This document shows positions 46,610 through 56,353 of a stretch of 64,000 bases of DNA, piece after piece. The stretch is from Flagellimonas myxillae. GTDB taxonomy: Bacteria > Bacteroidota > Bacteroidia > Flavobacteriales > Flavobacteriaceae. The DNA is taken from contig NZ_JAMFLY010000001.1 of the NCBI RefSeq assembly GCF_023502235.1, positions 1,488,001 through 1,552,000 on the forward strand. Reading direction: 5' to 3'. Made by a program: the position numbers and the translations under genes. The notes beneath the pieces were generated by a model, which saw nothing but the letters and a program-made list of their open reading frames with translations, did no database searches and was not told the origin of the DNA. The number at the start of each line of letters is the position of its first letter. Position 1 is the first letter of the stretch.

Positions 46610-47827
46610 CTATTTTGCCTCCAGAACCCCGCAGAAATCGATTATTCTCTTATCGGTATTCCTTGGTAAATCCTTGAATTCGTTGTGAGCTACCAGATAT
46701 ACTATGATATCTGCATTATCGAAAGCTTCCTTATAATTCGTGAGCTTAAATACGTTATGGGTATCGATGTTGGGCTCTACTATAAAGTACTCCTCATTGT
46801 TTACGTTCTGCAATACCTTTTGAACAATATATTTGGCCGGGGACTCCCTTAAATCATCGATATTGGGCTTAAAGGCCAATCCCATCAGGGCTACCCTAGG
46901 TTTATACCCATGCTCTAGTTCAAATTTCAGTTTTTCAGTTTGAACCTTTTCTGCACACCAGAAGGATTTGTAATTGTTTATCTCCCTAGCTGTACCAATG
47001 ATTTTGGATTCCATAGGGTAATCCGATACAATAAAGTAGGGATCAACGGCAATACAGTGTCCTCCTACCCCACAACCAGGTTGAAGAATATTGACCCTAG
47101 GGTGTTTATTGGCCAAGGCTATAAGTTCCCAGACATTGATATCGGCCTTGTCACAAATCAAAGAAAGTTCGTTGGCAAAGGCAATCTGTACGTCACGGGA
47201 TGAATTTTCAACCAATTTGCACATTTCTGCGGTACGAGCATTGGTATGGTGCAACTGCCCTTTTACATATTCACTATAGAATGCCACTGCTCGCTCGGTG
47301 GATTCCGTATCGATTCCTCCAATCACCCTATCGTTATGTACCAACTCATACATCACGTTGCCGGGAAGGACCCGTTCTGGACAGTAGGCCATGTAAATCT
47401 TACCTTCCAATTCCGGTCTTGAACCAAAAATAAGATCTTTCATTTTTTCCGTTGTTCCAATGGGCGAAGTAGACTCTATGATATATAGGTCTCCTTCTTT
47501 TAGTAAAGGCAAAATGGCCTTGGTGGCCGCTTCTACGTAGGAAATGTCCGGTTCGTTCTTTTCTTTGAAAGGTGTTGGTACCACAATAAGGTAGGCATCC
47601 CCCTCGGAAGGTTCAAGACTGGCTTTTAGAAACCCTTCCTTGACCGCTTTGGACACTGCTTCCTCTAAATCGGGCTCCACAATGTGAACCTTGCCTTGAT
47701 TTATGGTATCCACAACCTTGGGGTTAACATCAACACCGTTTACCTCGGTTTTCTTTCCAGCAATAAGGGCTGCCGTGGGTAGGCCAATGTAGCCTAGACC
47801 CATCATAGTTACTTTTTTTGGCGTCAC
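46610..47827 (-). CDS. wecC: UDP-N-acetyl-D-mannosamine dehydrogenase
   Basis: 405 residues. The start is GTG at 47827-47825, overlapping the wecB stop by one base. It has VTMMGLGYIGLPTAALIAGK, and the catalytic Cys region QPGCGVGGHCIAVDPYF with a VALMGLAFKPNIDDLRESPA UDP-binding region. It oxidises UDP-ManNAc to UDP-ManNAcA. With the adjacent wecB it makes the whole pathway from UDP-GlcNAc. Confidence 0.92.
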   Translation of the reverse strand: MTPKKVTMMGLGYIGLPTAALIAGKKTEVNGVDVNPKVVDTINQGKVHIVEPDLEEAVSKAVKEGFLKASLEPSEGDAYLIVVPTPFKEKNEPDISYVEAATKAILPLLKEGDLYIIESTSPIGTTEKMKDLIFGSRPELEGKIYMAYCPERVLPGNVMYELVHNDRVIGGIDTESTERAVAFYSEYVKGQLHHTNARTAEMCKLVENSSRDVQIAFANELSLICDKADINVWELIALANKHPRVNILQPGCGVGGHCIAVDPYFIVSDYPMESKIIGTAREINNYKSFWCAEKVQTEKLKFELEHGYKPRVALMGLAFKPNIDDLRESPAKYIVQKVLQNVNNEEYFIVEPNIDTHNVFKLTNYKEAFDNADIIVYLVAHNEFKDLPRNTDKRIIDFCGVLEAK

Positions 47828-48948
47828 TATAATTGATTTTTCATGAATTCTACAATGCGTTCACAGGCCTTTCCATCCCCGTAAGGGTTGTGCAACCTAC
47901 TCATACTCTTATATTTTTCGTCATCTGTCAACAAGGCTGTGGCCTCATTTATGATCTTGTCCGTATCGGTTCCGACCAAGATTACGGTACCAGCGTCAAC
48001 TGCCTCCGGCCTTTCGGTAGTGTCCCGCATAACCAAAACTGGCTTGCCCAAACTCGGCGCCTCTTCTTGTACCCCTCCACTGTCGGTAATTACCAAATGA
48101 CTTTCGTTCATTAACCAAACAAACTCTGGGTATGCCAGTGGATCGATCAATTTTATGTTTTCCATATCCCCCAATAGCTCGTAAACCGGTTTTTGCACCT
48201 TGGGATTTAAGTGTACGGGATATACAATTTCAACATCGTTGAACTTTTCCGCAATGGTTTTTAGCGCCTTGCAGATATTTATAAATCCTTGGCCATGGTT
48301 TTCACGTCTGTGGCCGGTCACAAGAATTAATCTTTTGCCCTCGGAAAGAATTGATTTTAAATTTTTCAGTTCTGGGGTATCCAAAGATTGGACCCGCTCC
48401 ACACTCTCGTGCAATGCATCAATTACGGTATTCCCTGTAACCGTGATAGAATCTTGAACAACTCCCTCATTTGTTAGATTTTGGAATGAGGTCTGGGTAG
48501 GCGCAAAATGAAAATCGGCCACATGTCCAGTAACCCTTCGGTTAATTTCCTCCGGAAAGGGTGCCCATTTATTAAAGGTCCTTAAACCTGCCTCTACATG
48601 ACAGACCCTTGCTCCTGAATAAAACCCCGCGATGCTTGACCCCATAGTGGTGGTGGTATCACCGTGAACATAGACAAAGTCCGGCTTGTAGGACTCCAAA
48701 ACCTCTTGCAAACTGGTAATGATCGCGGCAGTAAGTCCATAGAGGTTCTGCCCCGGTTTCATCAAGTTAAGGTCGTAATCCGGTGTGATTTCGAAAAAAT
48801 CCAAAACCTGATCCAACATTTCCCTATGCTGAGCAGTAACACAAACTTTGGTCTCAAAGTCCTTTGATTTTTGAAAAGTCTTGACCAAGGGTGCCATTTT
48901 AATGGCTTCTGGCCTTGTTCCGAAGATGATAAGATTTTTTTTAACCAT
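47827..48948 (-). CDS. wecB: UDP-GlcNAc 2-epimerase (non-hydrolysing)
   Basis: 373 residues. IIFGTRPEAIKMAPLVKTF at the start, VCHVEAGLRTFNKWAPFPEEINRR, HRRENHGQG and VITDSGGVQEEAPSLGKPVLVMRDTTERPEA are classic WecB motifs, and differ from the FnlC-type paralogue at 41786. It makes UDP-ManNAc for wecC, which follows with a one-base overlap. Confidence 0.95.
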   Translation of the reverse strand: MVKKNLIIFGTRPEAIKMAPLVKTFQKSKDFETKVCVTAQHREMLDQVLDFFEITPDYDLNLMKPGQNLYGLTAAIITSLQEVLESYKPDFVYVHGDTTTTMGSSIAGFYSGARVCHVEAGLRTFNKWAPFPEEINRRVTGHVADFHFAPTQTSFQNLTNEGVVQDSITVTGNTVIDALHESVERVQSLDTPELKNLKSILSEGKRLILVTGHRRENHGQGFINICKALKTIAEKFNDVEIVYPVHLNPKVQKPVYELLGDMENIKLIDPLAYPEFVWLMNESHLVITDSGGVQEEAPSLGKPVLVMRDTTERPEAVDAGTVILVGTDTDKIINEATALLTDDEKYKSMSRLHNPYGDGKACERIVEFMKNQL

Positions 48949-49830
48949 TTATAAGCTCTTTCTTCTTTTGTACAATAAGTGATAATATAATTTGGGGAAC
49001 AATACTTTTACATAACCAACCATCACAAAAAATGGGTATCTCAGGGGAAAATGCTTCCGCATGTGATAGGTTTGTGAAACAAAATCGAACCCGATTGGGT
49101 TGTATAACATTTTAAACCGCTCCTTTAAGGATAGTTTGAAAAACTTTTGATAGGGATCATTGTGGTCGTTGGTACACTCCCCAACAATACCTGGCATAAC
49201 TAGGGAAGGAAGGTTCTTTTTGTTTGCTTTTAAGGTGTAATCATAGTCTGCCATTCCGTGCACATATCCTTCAGAGAGAATCCCCACATCATCCACAACA
49301 TTTTTAGATACCCACATAATATTGGCATTTCCCAAATGACATGGTACGGGATGGTCCTTCGGTTGTATTCTCGATATTTTGGCTAGAAATCGATTCTTAA
49401 ATAGAGATCCCCCGTAGGTCACTTTTTTGGTATCAGCATCAACAGTTGTACCTACATAAATTCCACCTTTGCCAAAATTCGACAAACAGAATTCGTGGGT
49501 CTTTGCCACAGCATCGAACAAATTTGGACTTACGTTGGTGTCGTCATTCAACAATAAATAAGCATCGTAATCCCCTTTGACCGCTTCACCCCAGGAATTT
49601 CTCATTCCTCCAGCCCAGTATAGGGACCCCGTTCCCTCCAAAATTTTGGCATCTGGGAAATTGGCAGCCACAGCTTCAGACGTTCCATCCGATGACCCAT
49701 CGTCTGTAAGGTAAATGGACATCTCCCAATTATCCTCGGCCTTTTTATAGGCAGCCTCCAAGGCTGTAAGGGCTGCAACGGTTTTTTCCTTTCTGTTGAA
49801 ACATGTAAGAAGTACAGCAAGTTTTTGCAT
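48949..49830 (-). CDS. Glycosyltransferase family 2
   Basis: 293 residues. The N-terminal LLTCFNRKEKT, YLTDDGSSDGTSEAV and LLLNDDTNVSP (a DDT in the DXD position) show a GT-A fold of family 2. A C-terminal hydrophobic stretch (RYPFFVMVGYVKVLFPKLYY) may be membrane-associated. It ends one base before wecB starts (48949/48948). The sugar transferred is unknown. Confidence 0.85.
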   Translation of the reverse strand: MQKLAVLLTCFNRKEKTVAALTALEAAYKKAEDNWEMSIYLTDDGSSDGTSEAVAANFPDAKILEGTGSLYWAGGMRNSWGEAVKGDYDAYLLLNDDTNVSPNLFDAVAKTHEFCLSNFGKGGIYVGTTVDADTKKVTYGGSLFKNRFLAKISRIQPKDHPVPCHLGNANIMWVSKNVVDDVGILSEGYVHGMADYDYTLKANKKNLPSLVMPGIVGECTNDHNDPYQKFFKLSLKERFKMLYNPIGFDFVSQTYHMRKHFPLRYPFFVMVGYVKVLFPKLYYHLLYKRRKSL

Positions 49831-49878
49831 AAAAGAGGTTAATGGTCCGTGGTTGAAATTTTCATGCTAATAACGCCG

Positions 49879-49886
49879 CAAAAATA
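49879..49886 (-). promoter_or_regulatory. TAnnTTTG element, possible internal promoter
   Basis: On the minus strand TATTTTTG is an exact consensus match, 48 bases before the GT2 start at 49830, in the gap after the polymerase gene. A TTG at -33 is not apparent. Confidence 0.4.
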
Positions 49887-49925
49887 CAGTAAAGTATAGA
49901 AGGGGAAACATATTTTTGGACAACT

Positions 49926-51107
49926 CTATCCAATTACGGGATAATCGGTAGTATATTTTTTCACAGCCCCGATAAAAAAGCAAAAAACGGCAAAAAAATC
50001 AAACGTTCCCTCCATAATCGGCTCAACTGTGAACAATAGGGCAAAACAAATGGTGTAACACAGAATTTGGTTGTTAAGGGCATATGCCTTTTTATTTTTT
50101 TTGATTGCCTTTCTAGCAGCAAGGAATGCATTTGTTGTAAATCCTATGAGTAAGAAAAAGGACAAAAAACCACCAATCCTGAGCACATCAAACCATAAAT
50201 TATGGGCATGTCCAAATTCATGTTCACTCCAACCCAAGGGCTTTACAAATAGATATTCCATGGATTTGACCCAACGTTCTGTTCTTCCCCCTCCAGATGC
50301 AAGGTCTCCAGAACCATTGTCTTCCATTCTACCAGCAAATGCGGACAACCAATCTTGGTCCAAATCAAAGCTGACCGTGCTTCCAATGTAAAATACAAGG
50401 CCAAAAAACATTGCAAACATAAACAGGTTTCTTCTCAAGGATTGCCGCGGCATAATATAGAACAAGGACATCAAAAGGGTAATCAAAAATATTCCCAACT
50501 GGGTTCTACTTCCAATCCGGAGAACACACACCACTGATATAACAAATAGCAATAGCAATAAAACCCGGACCACAAGGTTGACTTTTTTAATTTTTGGGAC
50601 TAGCACTGCTGGGATACACATGATCAAGGCGAAGTAAGCCCCCATTTTGGTCGCCGGTGTAATCTGCCCGGTCCAATAGTTGGGTAAGTTCCTGTCTACC
50701 TCCGTAAAACCCAACTGATTTAATACGGTTACCACGGAGAGTATCCCTGTAATTGAAAAAACAATACTGGTCAGTAGCAACATCCAAATAAGCGTCGAAT
50801 AATTTTTGGAAGTTTTTTCAACAAAATACTTACCCATAAGGTAGAAGGTGGATGGGACAAGCATATATATCACAATGAACTGCTTTCCTGCTAGTGGTTC
50901 GAACGAAAAAAAGGCGGCATAGGTTATGGAGAACAAGAAAAGCAGCAATAATCCAGTATCTAAATTCCTGACCAAAAATTCCCTGTGAATCACCATGAGA
51001 GCGGCCAATACGTATCCAATCATAATGTTTAATCCAAAAGGATTAAGCAAATACAGAAAGAACAGGGCCACAAAGGGTAATCCTATATTACGTATCTCTT
51101 TTACCAC
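49926..51107 (-). CDS. O-antigen/capsule polymerase, Wzy-like
   Basis: 393 residues, mostly hydrophobic, with about ten membrane segments. The periplasmic loop (ENGSGDLASGGGRTERWVKSMEYLFVKPLGWSEHEFGHAHNLWFDVLRIGG) resembles the Wzy_C/O-antigen ligase domain, where the AHN-LW-D type motif is common. Given the flippase at 54989 and no other candidate, it is probably the repeat-unit polymerase; a ligase cannot be ruled out. Confidence 0.75.
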   Translation of the reverse strand: MVKEIRNIGLPFVALFFLYLLNPFGLNIMIGYVLAALMVIHREFLVRNLDTGLLLLFLFSITYAAFFSFEPLAGKQFIVIYMLVPSTFYLMGKYFVEKTSKNYSTLIWMLLLTSIVFSITGILSVVTVLNQLGFTEVDRNLPNYWTGQITPATKMGAYFALIMCIPAVLVPKIKKVNLVVRVLLLLLFVISVVCVLRIGSRTQLGIFLITLLMSLFYIMPRQSLRRNLFMFAMFFGLVFYIGSTVSFDLDQDWLSAFAGRMEDNGSGDLASGGGRTERWVKSMEYLFVKPLGWSEHEFGHAHNLWFDVLRIGGFLSFFLLIGFTTNAFLAARKAIKKNKKAYALNNQILCYTICFALLFTVEPIMEGTFDFFAVFCFFIGAVKKYTTDYPVIG

Positions 51108-51112
51108 CGAGA

Positions 51113-52291
51113 TTACTTTTTAAACAATTTATGGAACAAACGGGCGAATTTAGCTGTTAGCATGATCCAAAATAATCTTTTTACCACTTTAAACGGTATC
51201 TGTTTGAAATTATACGTCACTTTCCTTTCAAACGCTAAACTATGCGGATTCTTTTCACCTACCTCAGTATCATACAGAAAGATTTCATTTCCTTCCAATT
51301 CCCGTAAAATGTTGTCGTCGTGTGGTTTCAAGGATTTAGAAAAGGACTTAACAATTTTATAATCGAGCAGTTTTGTTGTAAGCAGGTACTTTTGGTTTTT
51401 ATAGGGCTTATAACCATGAAGGTCGGTACAGAGTTGCTGGGATTCAATTCCCAGAACGCTATGGAGCACCAAGCTTTCATAAAAGGCGTCATAAACTGCA
51501 GTGGCCTCATTTAAACTGGAAAAGTTGTATTCCATGCCCTTTCGATAGTCCAGTGGTACTTGATAAATGGTACTATCGTTGCCCACATGCGTTCCTGCAT
51601 CACTAAAATTGGTGGTCAAGGAAATTTTTGGGTATAGAAAATACTTGTCCTTTTCTATTAGATATGCAATGTTGTATTTGAGCCAGGATTTTGGCGACCA
51701 ACTCCTTACATAAGCAGGTACATTGGAATCTGCATCAATATCCGGTTCTTTATTGTACCAATCCATAAAACCGGCCCACTGATCTTTGGACCAAGCTTGT
51801 CCCCAAGATGAAGCAAACTGAAAATACCAATTGTCAAACCCATCTTCCACCGGCATAAAATTGTCCCGGGAATGTACGTTTAGTTGATGGTTATAAAGCG
51901 AAACCCCGCCAATGGAAGAATCGGAAGATGAAAAATTCAAGGCCTGTTCCGTATAGGTATAATAGTTTGGGGAAACAAACAGATCATCTTCCAAAACGAT
52001 CACGGCCCCATATTCCATACTTAGGCCACCACATTTTAATATGTGTTTGCGAAGTCCAAGATTGGTTTCTTGATACTGTACTTTTTTAGTGCCAAAATTC
52101 CATTCAAATGTAATAGCTAGTTCCAATACATCCTGATTGTTCTCTCCTTTATCAATGCTGATGATCAAGTCTATGTTTTTGTTGGGATAATGTGCCTCTG
52201 AAATGGATTTAAGCAATCTATTCAGGGATCTTGGCCTGTTGTAGGCCACAACGACTATAGGAATTTCCCTTTTATTTTCCATTGGCACCAA
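51113..52291 (-). CDS. Glycosyltransferase (GT2/GNT-I-like)
   Basis: 392 residues. IPIVVVAYNRPRSLNRLLKSIS opens a GT-A fold and AVIVLEDDLFVSPNYYTY contains a Glu-Asp-Asp at the DXD position, as in GNT-I-like transferases. ATG choices are at 52291 and 52282, both overlapping the acetyltransferase stop (52272). It is 5 bases upstream of the polymerase. Substrate unknown. Confidence 0.8.
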   Translation of the reverse strand: MVPMENKREIPIVVVAYNRPRSLNRLLKSISEAHYPNKNIDLIISIDKGENNQDVLELAITFEWNFGTKKVQYQETNLGLRKHILKCGGLSMEYGAVIVLEDDLFVSPNYYTYTEQALNFSSSDSSIGGVSLYNHQLNVHSRDNFMPVEDGFDNWYFQFASSWGQAWSKDQWAGFMDWYNKEPDIDADSNVPAYVRSWSPKSWLKYNIAYLIEKDKYFLYPKISLTTNFSDAGTHVGNDSTIYQVPLDYRKGMEYNFSSLNEATAVYDAFYESLVLHSVLGIESQQLCTDLHGYKPYKNQKYLLTTKLLDYKIVKSFSKSLKPHDDNILRELEGNEIFLYDTEVGEKNPHSLAFERKVTYNFKQIPFKVVKRLFWIMLTAKFARLFHKLFKK

Positions 52292-52985
52292 CCTGATCTT
52301 TTAAGTCCTTAATAATCCTGAAATGGGCTGCATTTTGTTGAATCCAATCCCTTGGTTTGTCCCACCACTTTAAATCCATTAAAAAATCAATTTCCTCATC
52401 GGTAAACCTTTTTTTGATTGGCTTGGCGGGTACTCCACCAACAATAGTATAGGGTGCCACATCCTTTGTGACCAAAGCATTTGCCGCTACAATTGCCCCA
52501 TCGCCTATTCTTACTCCATCCATTAAGGAGACATTGGCCCCAAGCCAAACATCATTCCCGATAGTGATGCTGTATCCATCCGTATGTGGTGTTGCAAATT
52601 CCTCAAAGTACTGTTTGTCCGAATAGGTAAATCCGACCGGGGTCTTCAAAGCAAAAAACGTCGGATGGGTGGATACAAAGGTGTTGGAGGGATGCTTTCC
52701 AAAAATGCAGTTCACCCTGGGACCTATGGAACAATACCTTCCAATGCTTGTCTTGGCCAGCTTGGCCCCTTCGGCAATATAGGAGGCATACCCAATTTTT
52801 GAAGATACAATGGCACTATTTTTACCAAAACCATTTTTGCCTTCACACTTCACGGAAAAACCAATAAAGGCATTTTTCTGATAGGTGATTCCTTTGGTTC
52901 GCTTCAAATAAAGTCTTCTAAAAAAAATAGCCGCCCTCGATAATATCGAGCTTGAAAGCACCCACTTTTTTAGCGTATTGGTCAT
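52272..52985 (-). CDS. Hexapeptide-repeat acetyltransferase, CatB-like
   Basis: 237 residues with a left-handed beta-helix pattern: IGNDVWLGANVSLMDGVRIGDGAIVAANALVTKDVAPYTIVGGVPAKPIKKR. The region SKIGYASYIAEGAKLAKTSIGRYCSIGPRVNCIFGKHPSN, with FGKHPSN before the HTDG loop, is similar to the xenobiotic/virginiamycin acetyltransferase type. It probably O- or N-acetylates a sugar of the polysaccharide. It could also complete a QuiNAc4N-type sugar from the aminotransferase, which is speculation. Confidence 0.82.
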   Translation of the reverse strand: MTNTLKKWVLSSSILSRAAIFFRRLYLKRTKGITYQKNAFIGFSVKCEGKNGFGKNSAIVSSKIGYASYIAEGAKLAKTSIGRYCSIGPRVNCIFGKHPSNTFVSTHPTFFALKTPVGFTYSDKQYFEEFATPHTDGYSITIGNDVWLGANVSLMDGVRIGDGAIVAANALVTKDVAPYTIVGGVPAKPIKKRFTDEEIDFLMDLKWWDKPRDWIQQNAAHFRIIKDLKDQVGANGK

Positions 52986-53034
52986 GATTCAATTGTTTGG
53001 TAATTCGAACCCAAAATTTTTATGGACCAGCAGT

Positions 53035-54888
53035 TTATACTGTGACCATGTTCCTATTCAGTACTGCTTTGCCCCAAATGTATGGTGATAAATCTGACCA
53101 GCATTTTTGAGCAGCTGTAAAATTGTGGTTTTCCTTATTTACAATAGCAGTGATCTTATTTCGTAATTGTTCTGGATCTGACACCAATTCCGATTGGAGG
53201 AAAGAACTTGAATTGACCAAGTCCATGAACCATTCGGAAAGTTCGTTTTGCATCCAATCCACAATAGGAGAACTAAAGCCTATTTTGGATTTACGCCATG
53301 TTACCTCTTTTGGCAAAAACGGATCTAATGCATCACGTACAATTCTCTTGGTATATCCATTTCCAATTTTACTGGAATACGGCAGGGAATTTACAAAGCT
53401 TACAATTCTATGATCCATAAAGGGCATCCTAATCTCAACGCTGTTGATCATCGCGTAGCGATCATAGTTACGGAGCAAAGTGGGCAAGATATTTTCATGG
53501 AACATGGCATATAAATATTGGGCATGATTGTCCAACTTACCAAAGCTGCCGTGAGCATTGTCCACAGATGGCATTTTTTTGCCCAACACTTTTTTACCCA
53601 TCTTTTTGATCATAAAATCCAAATAGAGCTTATAGTTGTTAACCCTATTGTACTGAACTTTGTCCTCGTTGATCGAACCTTGATAGATATCCAGGATATC
53701 CTTGGTATTCTTAAGGTTGAACTTCGCATCCCAAAGACTTTCCAAAGTTCCCTGTTGGTAACCACTCAACAACTCGTCCGCTCCATGACCGTCCAAGGTT
53801 ACTGTAGTTCCATTCTCCTTAACTGCTCCGTAGAGCATGATCATTGGTAATGGGGAAGTTATATAGAGATCTTCAAAAAGATAGAAATACTCTTCTATTT
53901 TGTCCCAATGTTTTAGGGGTTCAATATCTATAAAGGTTGCTCCGATGCCCAAATGGTCAGTCACCATTTTAGCGTAATGCGATTCATCCAAAGGGGTACC
54001 TGGAAAGGACGCCACAAAGGCATGCTGCCAATCGTCCGAATAGCTATTGTTGTTTTTTGCCAAATTGGCCATGGCCCCGATGGTCGCACTGCTGTCCAAG
54101 CCACCGCTCAAAGCCGTTCCTATGGTAACATCCGACCGCATTCGCAGTTTGCAGGAATCCATGAACAATTCCCTAAAACGTTCTACTTGTTCTTCGTAGG
54201 TTTTTGGAACTTCGACCAAGTTATCTAGGGTGTTCCAGTACCTATTTAACTTTAGGTTACCATTTTTATAGTGTCCACTATGCCCCGCGGGAAATCTCTT
54301 TATTCCTTTAATAAGGCATTTTTCAGTGGCCTCATAAAAGAAGATGTTCTTTTTCATCCAATGGAAGTCTTCCGAAACTTCCAATCGCTCCATAAATGGA
54401 AAAATAGCCTTCATCTCGGAAGCAAAAACAAACTTCCCTCCTACTTCGGCATAAAATAGTGGCTTTTTACCATAACGGTCACGCGACATAAATAGGCTAT
54501 TCTCTTCTGCATCCCAAATTGCCAAAGCCCACATTCCATTGAATTTAAGAACGCTGTCCTCTCCCCATTGTATGTATGCCTTGAGCAGTACTTCGGTATC
54601 TGAGGAAGACCTGAAACTATGGCCTAGTGCCTCCAACTCCTTCTGTATTTCCAAAAAGTTGTAAATCTCCCCATTAAAGATGATGGCATAACGTCTACTT
54701 TCATGGAACATAGGCTGATGTCCATTCTCCGAAAGATCTAAAATTGACAATCTTCGATGTCCCAGTGAAACTTTGTCAGCAATATTTTCTATGCCATAAC
54801 TATCTGGGCCTCTATGGGTAAGCGTATCCAAAGCATGCTTAAAATGATTATGCTCTGTGGAAGGTACCGTTCCTAATATACCGCACAT
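53035..54888 (-). CDS. asnB: Asparagine synthase (glutamine-hydrolysing)-like amidotransferase
   Basis: 617 residues. Met1-Cys2 (MCGILG) gives the N-terminal nucleophile Cys of the glutaminase domain, with FNGEIYN and RHRRLSILD-like GHRRLSILDLSENGHQPM. The synthetase PP-loop is SGGLDSS at residues 261-267, and LDGHGADELLSGY follows. Members inside polysaccharide loci often amidate uronic acids rather than aspartate. The position between the flippase and the acetyltransferase favours a role in uronamide formation, but ordinary asparagine synthesis is possible. Confidence 0.85.
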   Translation of the reverse strand: MCGILGTVPSTEHNHFKHALDTLTHRGPDSYGIENIADKVSLGHRRLSILDLSENGHQPMFHESRRYAIIFNGEIYNFLEIQKELEALGHSFRSSSDTEVLLKAYIQWGEDSVLKFNGMWALAIWDAEENSLFMSRDRYGKKPLFYAEVGGKFVFASEMKAIFPFMERLEVSEDFHWMKKNIFFYEATEKCLIKGIKRFPAGHSGHYKNGNLKLNRYWNTLDNLVEVPKTYEEQVERFRELFMDSCKLRMRSDVTIGTALSGGLDSSATIGAMANLAKNNNSYSDDWQHAFVASFPGTPLDESHYAKMVTDHLGIGATFIDIEPLKHWDKIEEYFYLFEDLYITSPLPMIMLYGAVKENGTTVTLDGHGADELLSGYQQGTLESLWDAKFNLKNTKDILDIYQGSINEDKVQYNRVNNYKLYLDFMIKKMGKKVLGKKMPSVDNAHGSFGKLDNHAQYLYAMFHENILPTLLRNYDRYAMINSVEIRMPFMDHRIVSFVNSLPYSSKIGNGYTKRIVRDALDPFLPKEVTWRKSKIGFSSPIVDWMQNELSEWFMDLVNSSSFLQSELVSDPEQLRNKITAIVNKENHNFTAAQKCWSDLSPYIWGKAVLNRNMVTV

Positions 54889-54988
54889 ATTTTTACGTTT
54901 GTTTAGTGAGGGTCAATTAATTTTTTAACATGATGAAGGACAATGTTACAACTTCTTTTACGGTCAAAAATTGTCCTAAAAACCTATT

Positions 54989-56314
54989 CTATAGTAACTT
55001 TCTATCTTTAAAAATCTGAACAAAAAAGAGCGCCCTGACCATCATAAAGAACGAATTTCTTGTTTTTGAAAATAATACCGGGGCCAATACCGAAGCAATA
55101 AACTGCGAAATAAAAGTTGCATAGGCCGCCCCAATGATTCCGTATTTGGGAATTAAGAACAAATTCAACAATACGTTGGCCAACATTCCAAATCCTAAAC
55201 ACAATATGTTGTACTTCTGAAAATTCTCGCTAATAAACCATTTTTGGTTGGCCACTCCCAAAAACACAAATACACTTCCCAAAATATGAATGTTCAATAC
55301 GGCTGCCGATTGATCAAAGGCCGAACCGTACAAAACATTGATCATCCAATCGCTGAATAACAAAACGGGTAAAACTATTGATACACCCAAGACGACCATT
55401 AGGTTATACAGGCGTTGCAATCGGTCCATATACAACTTCCCATCCCTCAATTTAGCATTGATTATTGCAGGAAACAAGGAGCTACAGATTATGGTTGGAA
55501 TAAAATACCAAGCCTCACTCAATCTTACAGCAGCAGCATACTGGCCCACATCGCTGCTTGCCAAAAATTCCTTGATCATTACCTGATCAATTTTCATGTA
55601 AATGGAAATAATGATTCCACTTAGCACCAATGGCCAAGCATCCTTCAAAAGGCTGATAGCCACTTTTCTGGAAAAACGCCATTGGAAGGGCGAGTTGCCC
55701 ATCTTTTTGTAAAACCAGTTAAGACCCAATGCCAAGAAGAACATATCAAAGGCCAGAACGTAAACAAAATAGATAAGGGAGTATTCTCCCAAAATAAGAT
55801 AAACCTTTAAAAGGGATGAAATCAATATTCCGGTAAGGCCGGTAATGGCATAAAATTTACTCTTTACATTGCTGTGCAGATAGGAGGTGATGACATTAAA
55901 ACTGCTCAAAAATGTAATGAGTCCCAATATGAGAATAATCTTATTGGTGAGCGGTTCATTATCGTTAAAATGAACACTTATGAGAAGGATAATCATTATT
56001 ACTGTTGAACCCAAGGTCTGAAGACCAAAGGAAGAACCGAGAAGAACGTTTCTCTGGTTTTGGTCTTTCACCAATTCCCTTATAATGATATCGTTCAACC
56101 CCAAGGATGAAAATGCGGTAAAGATTCCCACAAAACTTCGGGCATAACTCAAAACTCCAAACTGGTCTGGCCCCAAATACCGGGTCACCCAAACGCCAAT
56201 GCTCAAGGCAAGTAATAGCCTTGCAACCTTTTCGGCCATGAGCCAAGACGTATTCTTCAGGTATTTGGTGAAACCGGAATTACGCTTTAAATAATGTGAG
56301 ATCTTAGCAATCAA
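54989..56314 (-). CDS. Repeat-unit flippase, Wzx-like
   Basis: 441 residues with about twelve hydrophobic segments and the Polysacc_synt pattern at the N terminus (NTSWLMAEKVARLLLALSIGVWVTRYLGPDQFGVLSYARSF, then GLNDIIIRELVKD). It moves undecaprenyl-linked repeat units across the inner membrane and defines the locus as Wzx/Wzy-dependent. It lies 39 bases after the fcl stop on the same strand. Confidence 0.9.
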   Translation of the reverse strand: MIAKISHYLKRNSGFTKYLKNTSWLMAEKVARLLLALSIGVWVTRYLGPDQFGVLSYARSFVGIFTAFSSLGLNDIIIRELVKDQNQRNVLLGSSFGLQTLGSTVIMIILLISVHFNDNEPLTNKIILILGLITFLSSFNVITSYLHSNVKSKFYAITGLTGILISSLLKVYLILGEYSLIYFVYVLAFDMFFLALGLNWFYKKMGNSPFQWRFSRKVAISLLKDAWPLVLSGIIISIYMKIDQVMIKEFLASSDVGQYAAAVRLSEAWYFIPTIICSSLFPAIINAKLRDGKLYMDRLQRLYNLMVVLGVSIVLPVLLFSDWMINVLYGSAFDQSAAVLNIHILGSVFVFLGVANQKWFISENFQKYNILCLGFGMLANVLLNLFLIPKYGIIGAAYATFISQFIASVLAPVLFSKTRNSFFMMVRALFFVQIFKDRKLL

Positions 56315-56353
56315 TGGTATGGTAAAAAGGTAAATCGGTGCTTTTCTGCACGG

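Noticed and set aside
54937..54977. Inverted repeat AGGACAAT / ATTGTCCT between the flippase and asnB
   Set aside because: The loop of about 25 bases is large and no T-run or known site accompanies it.
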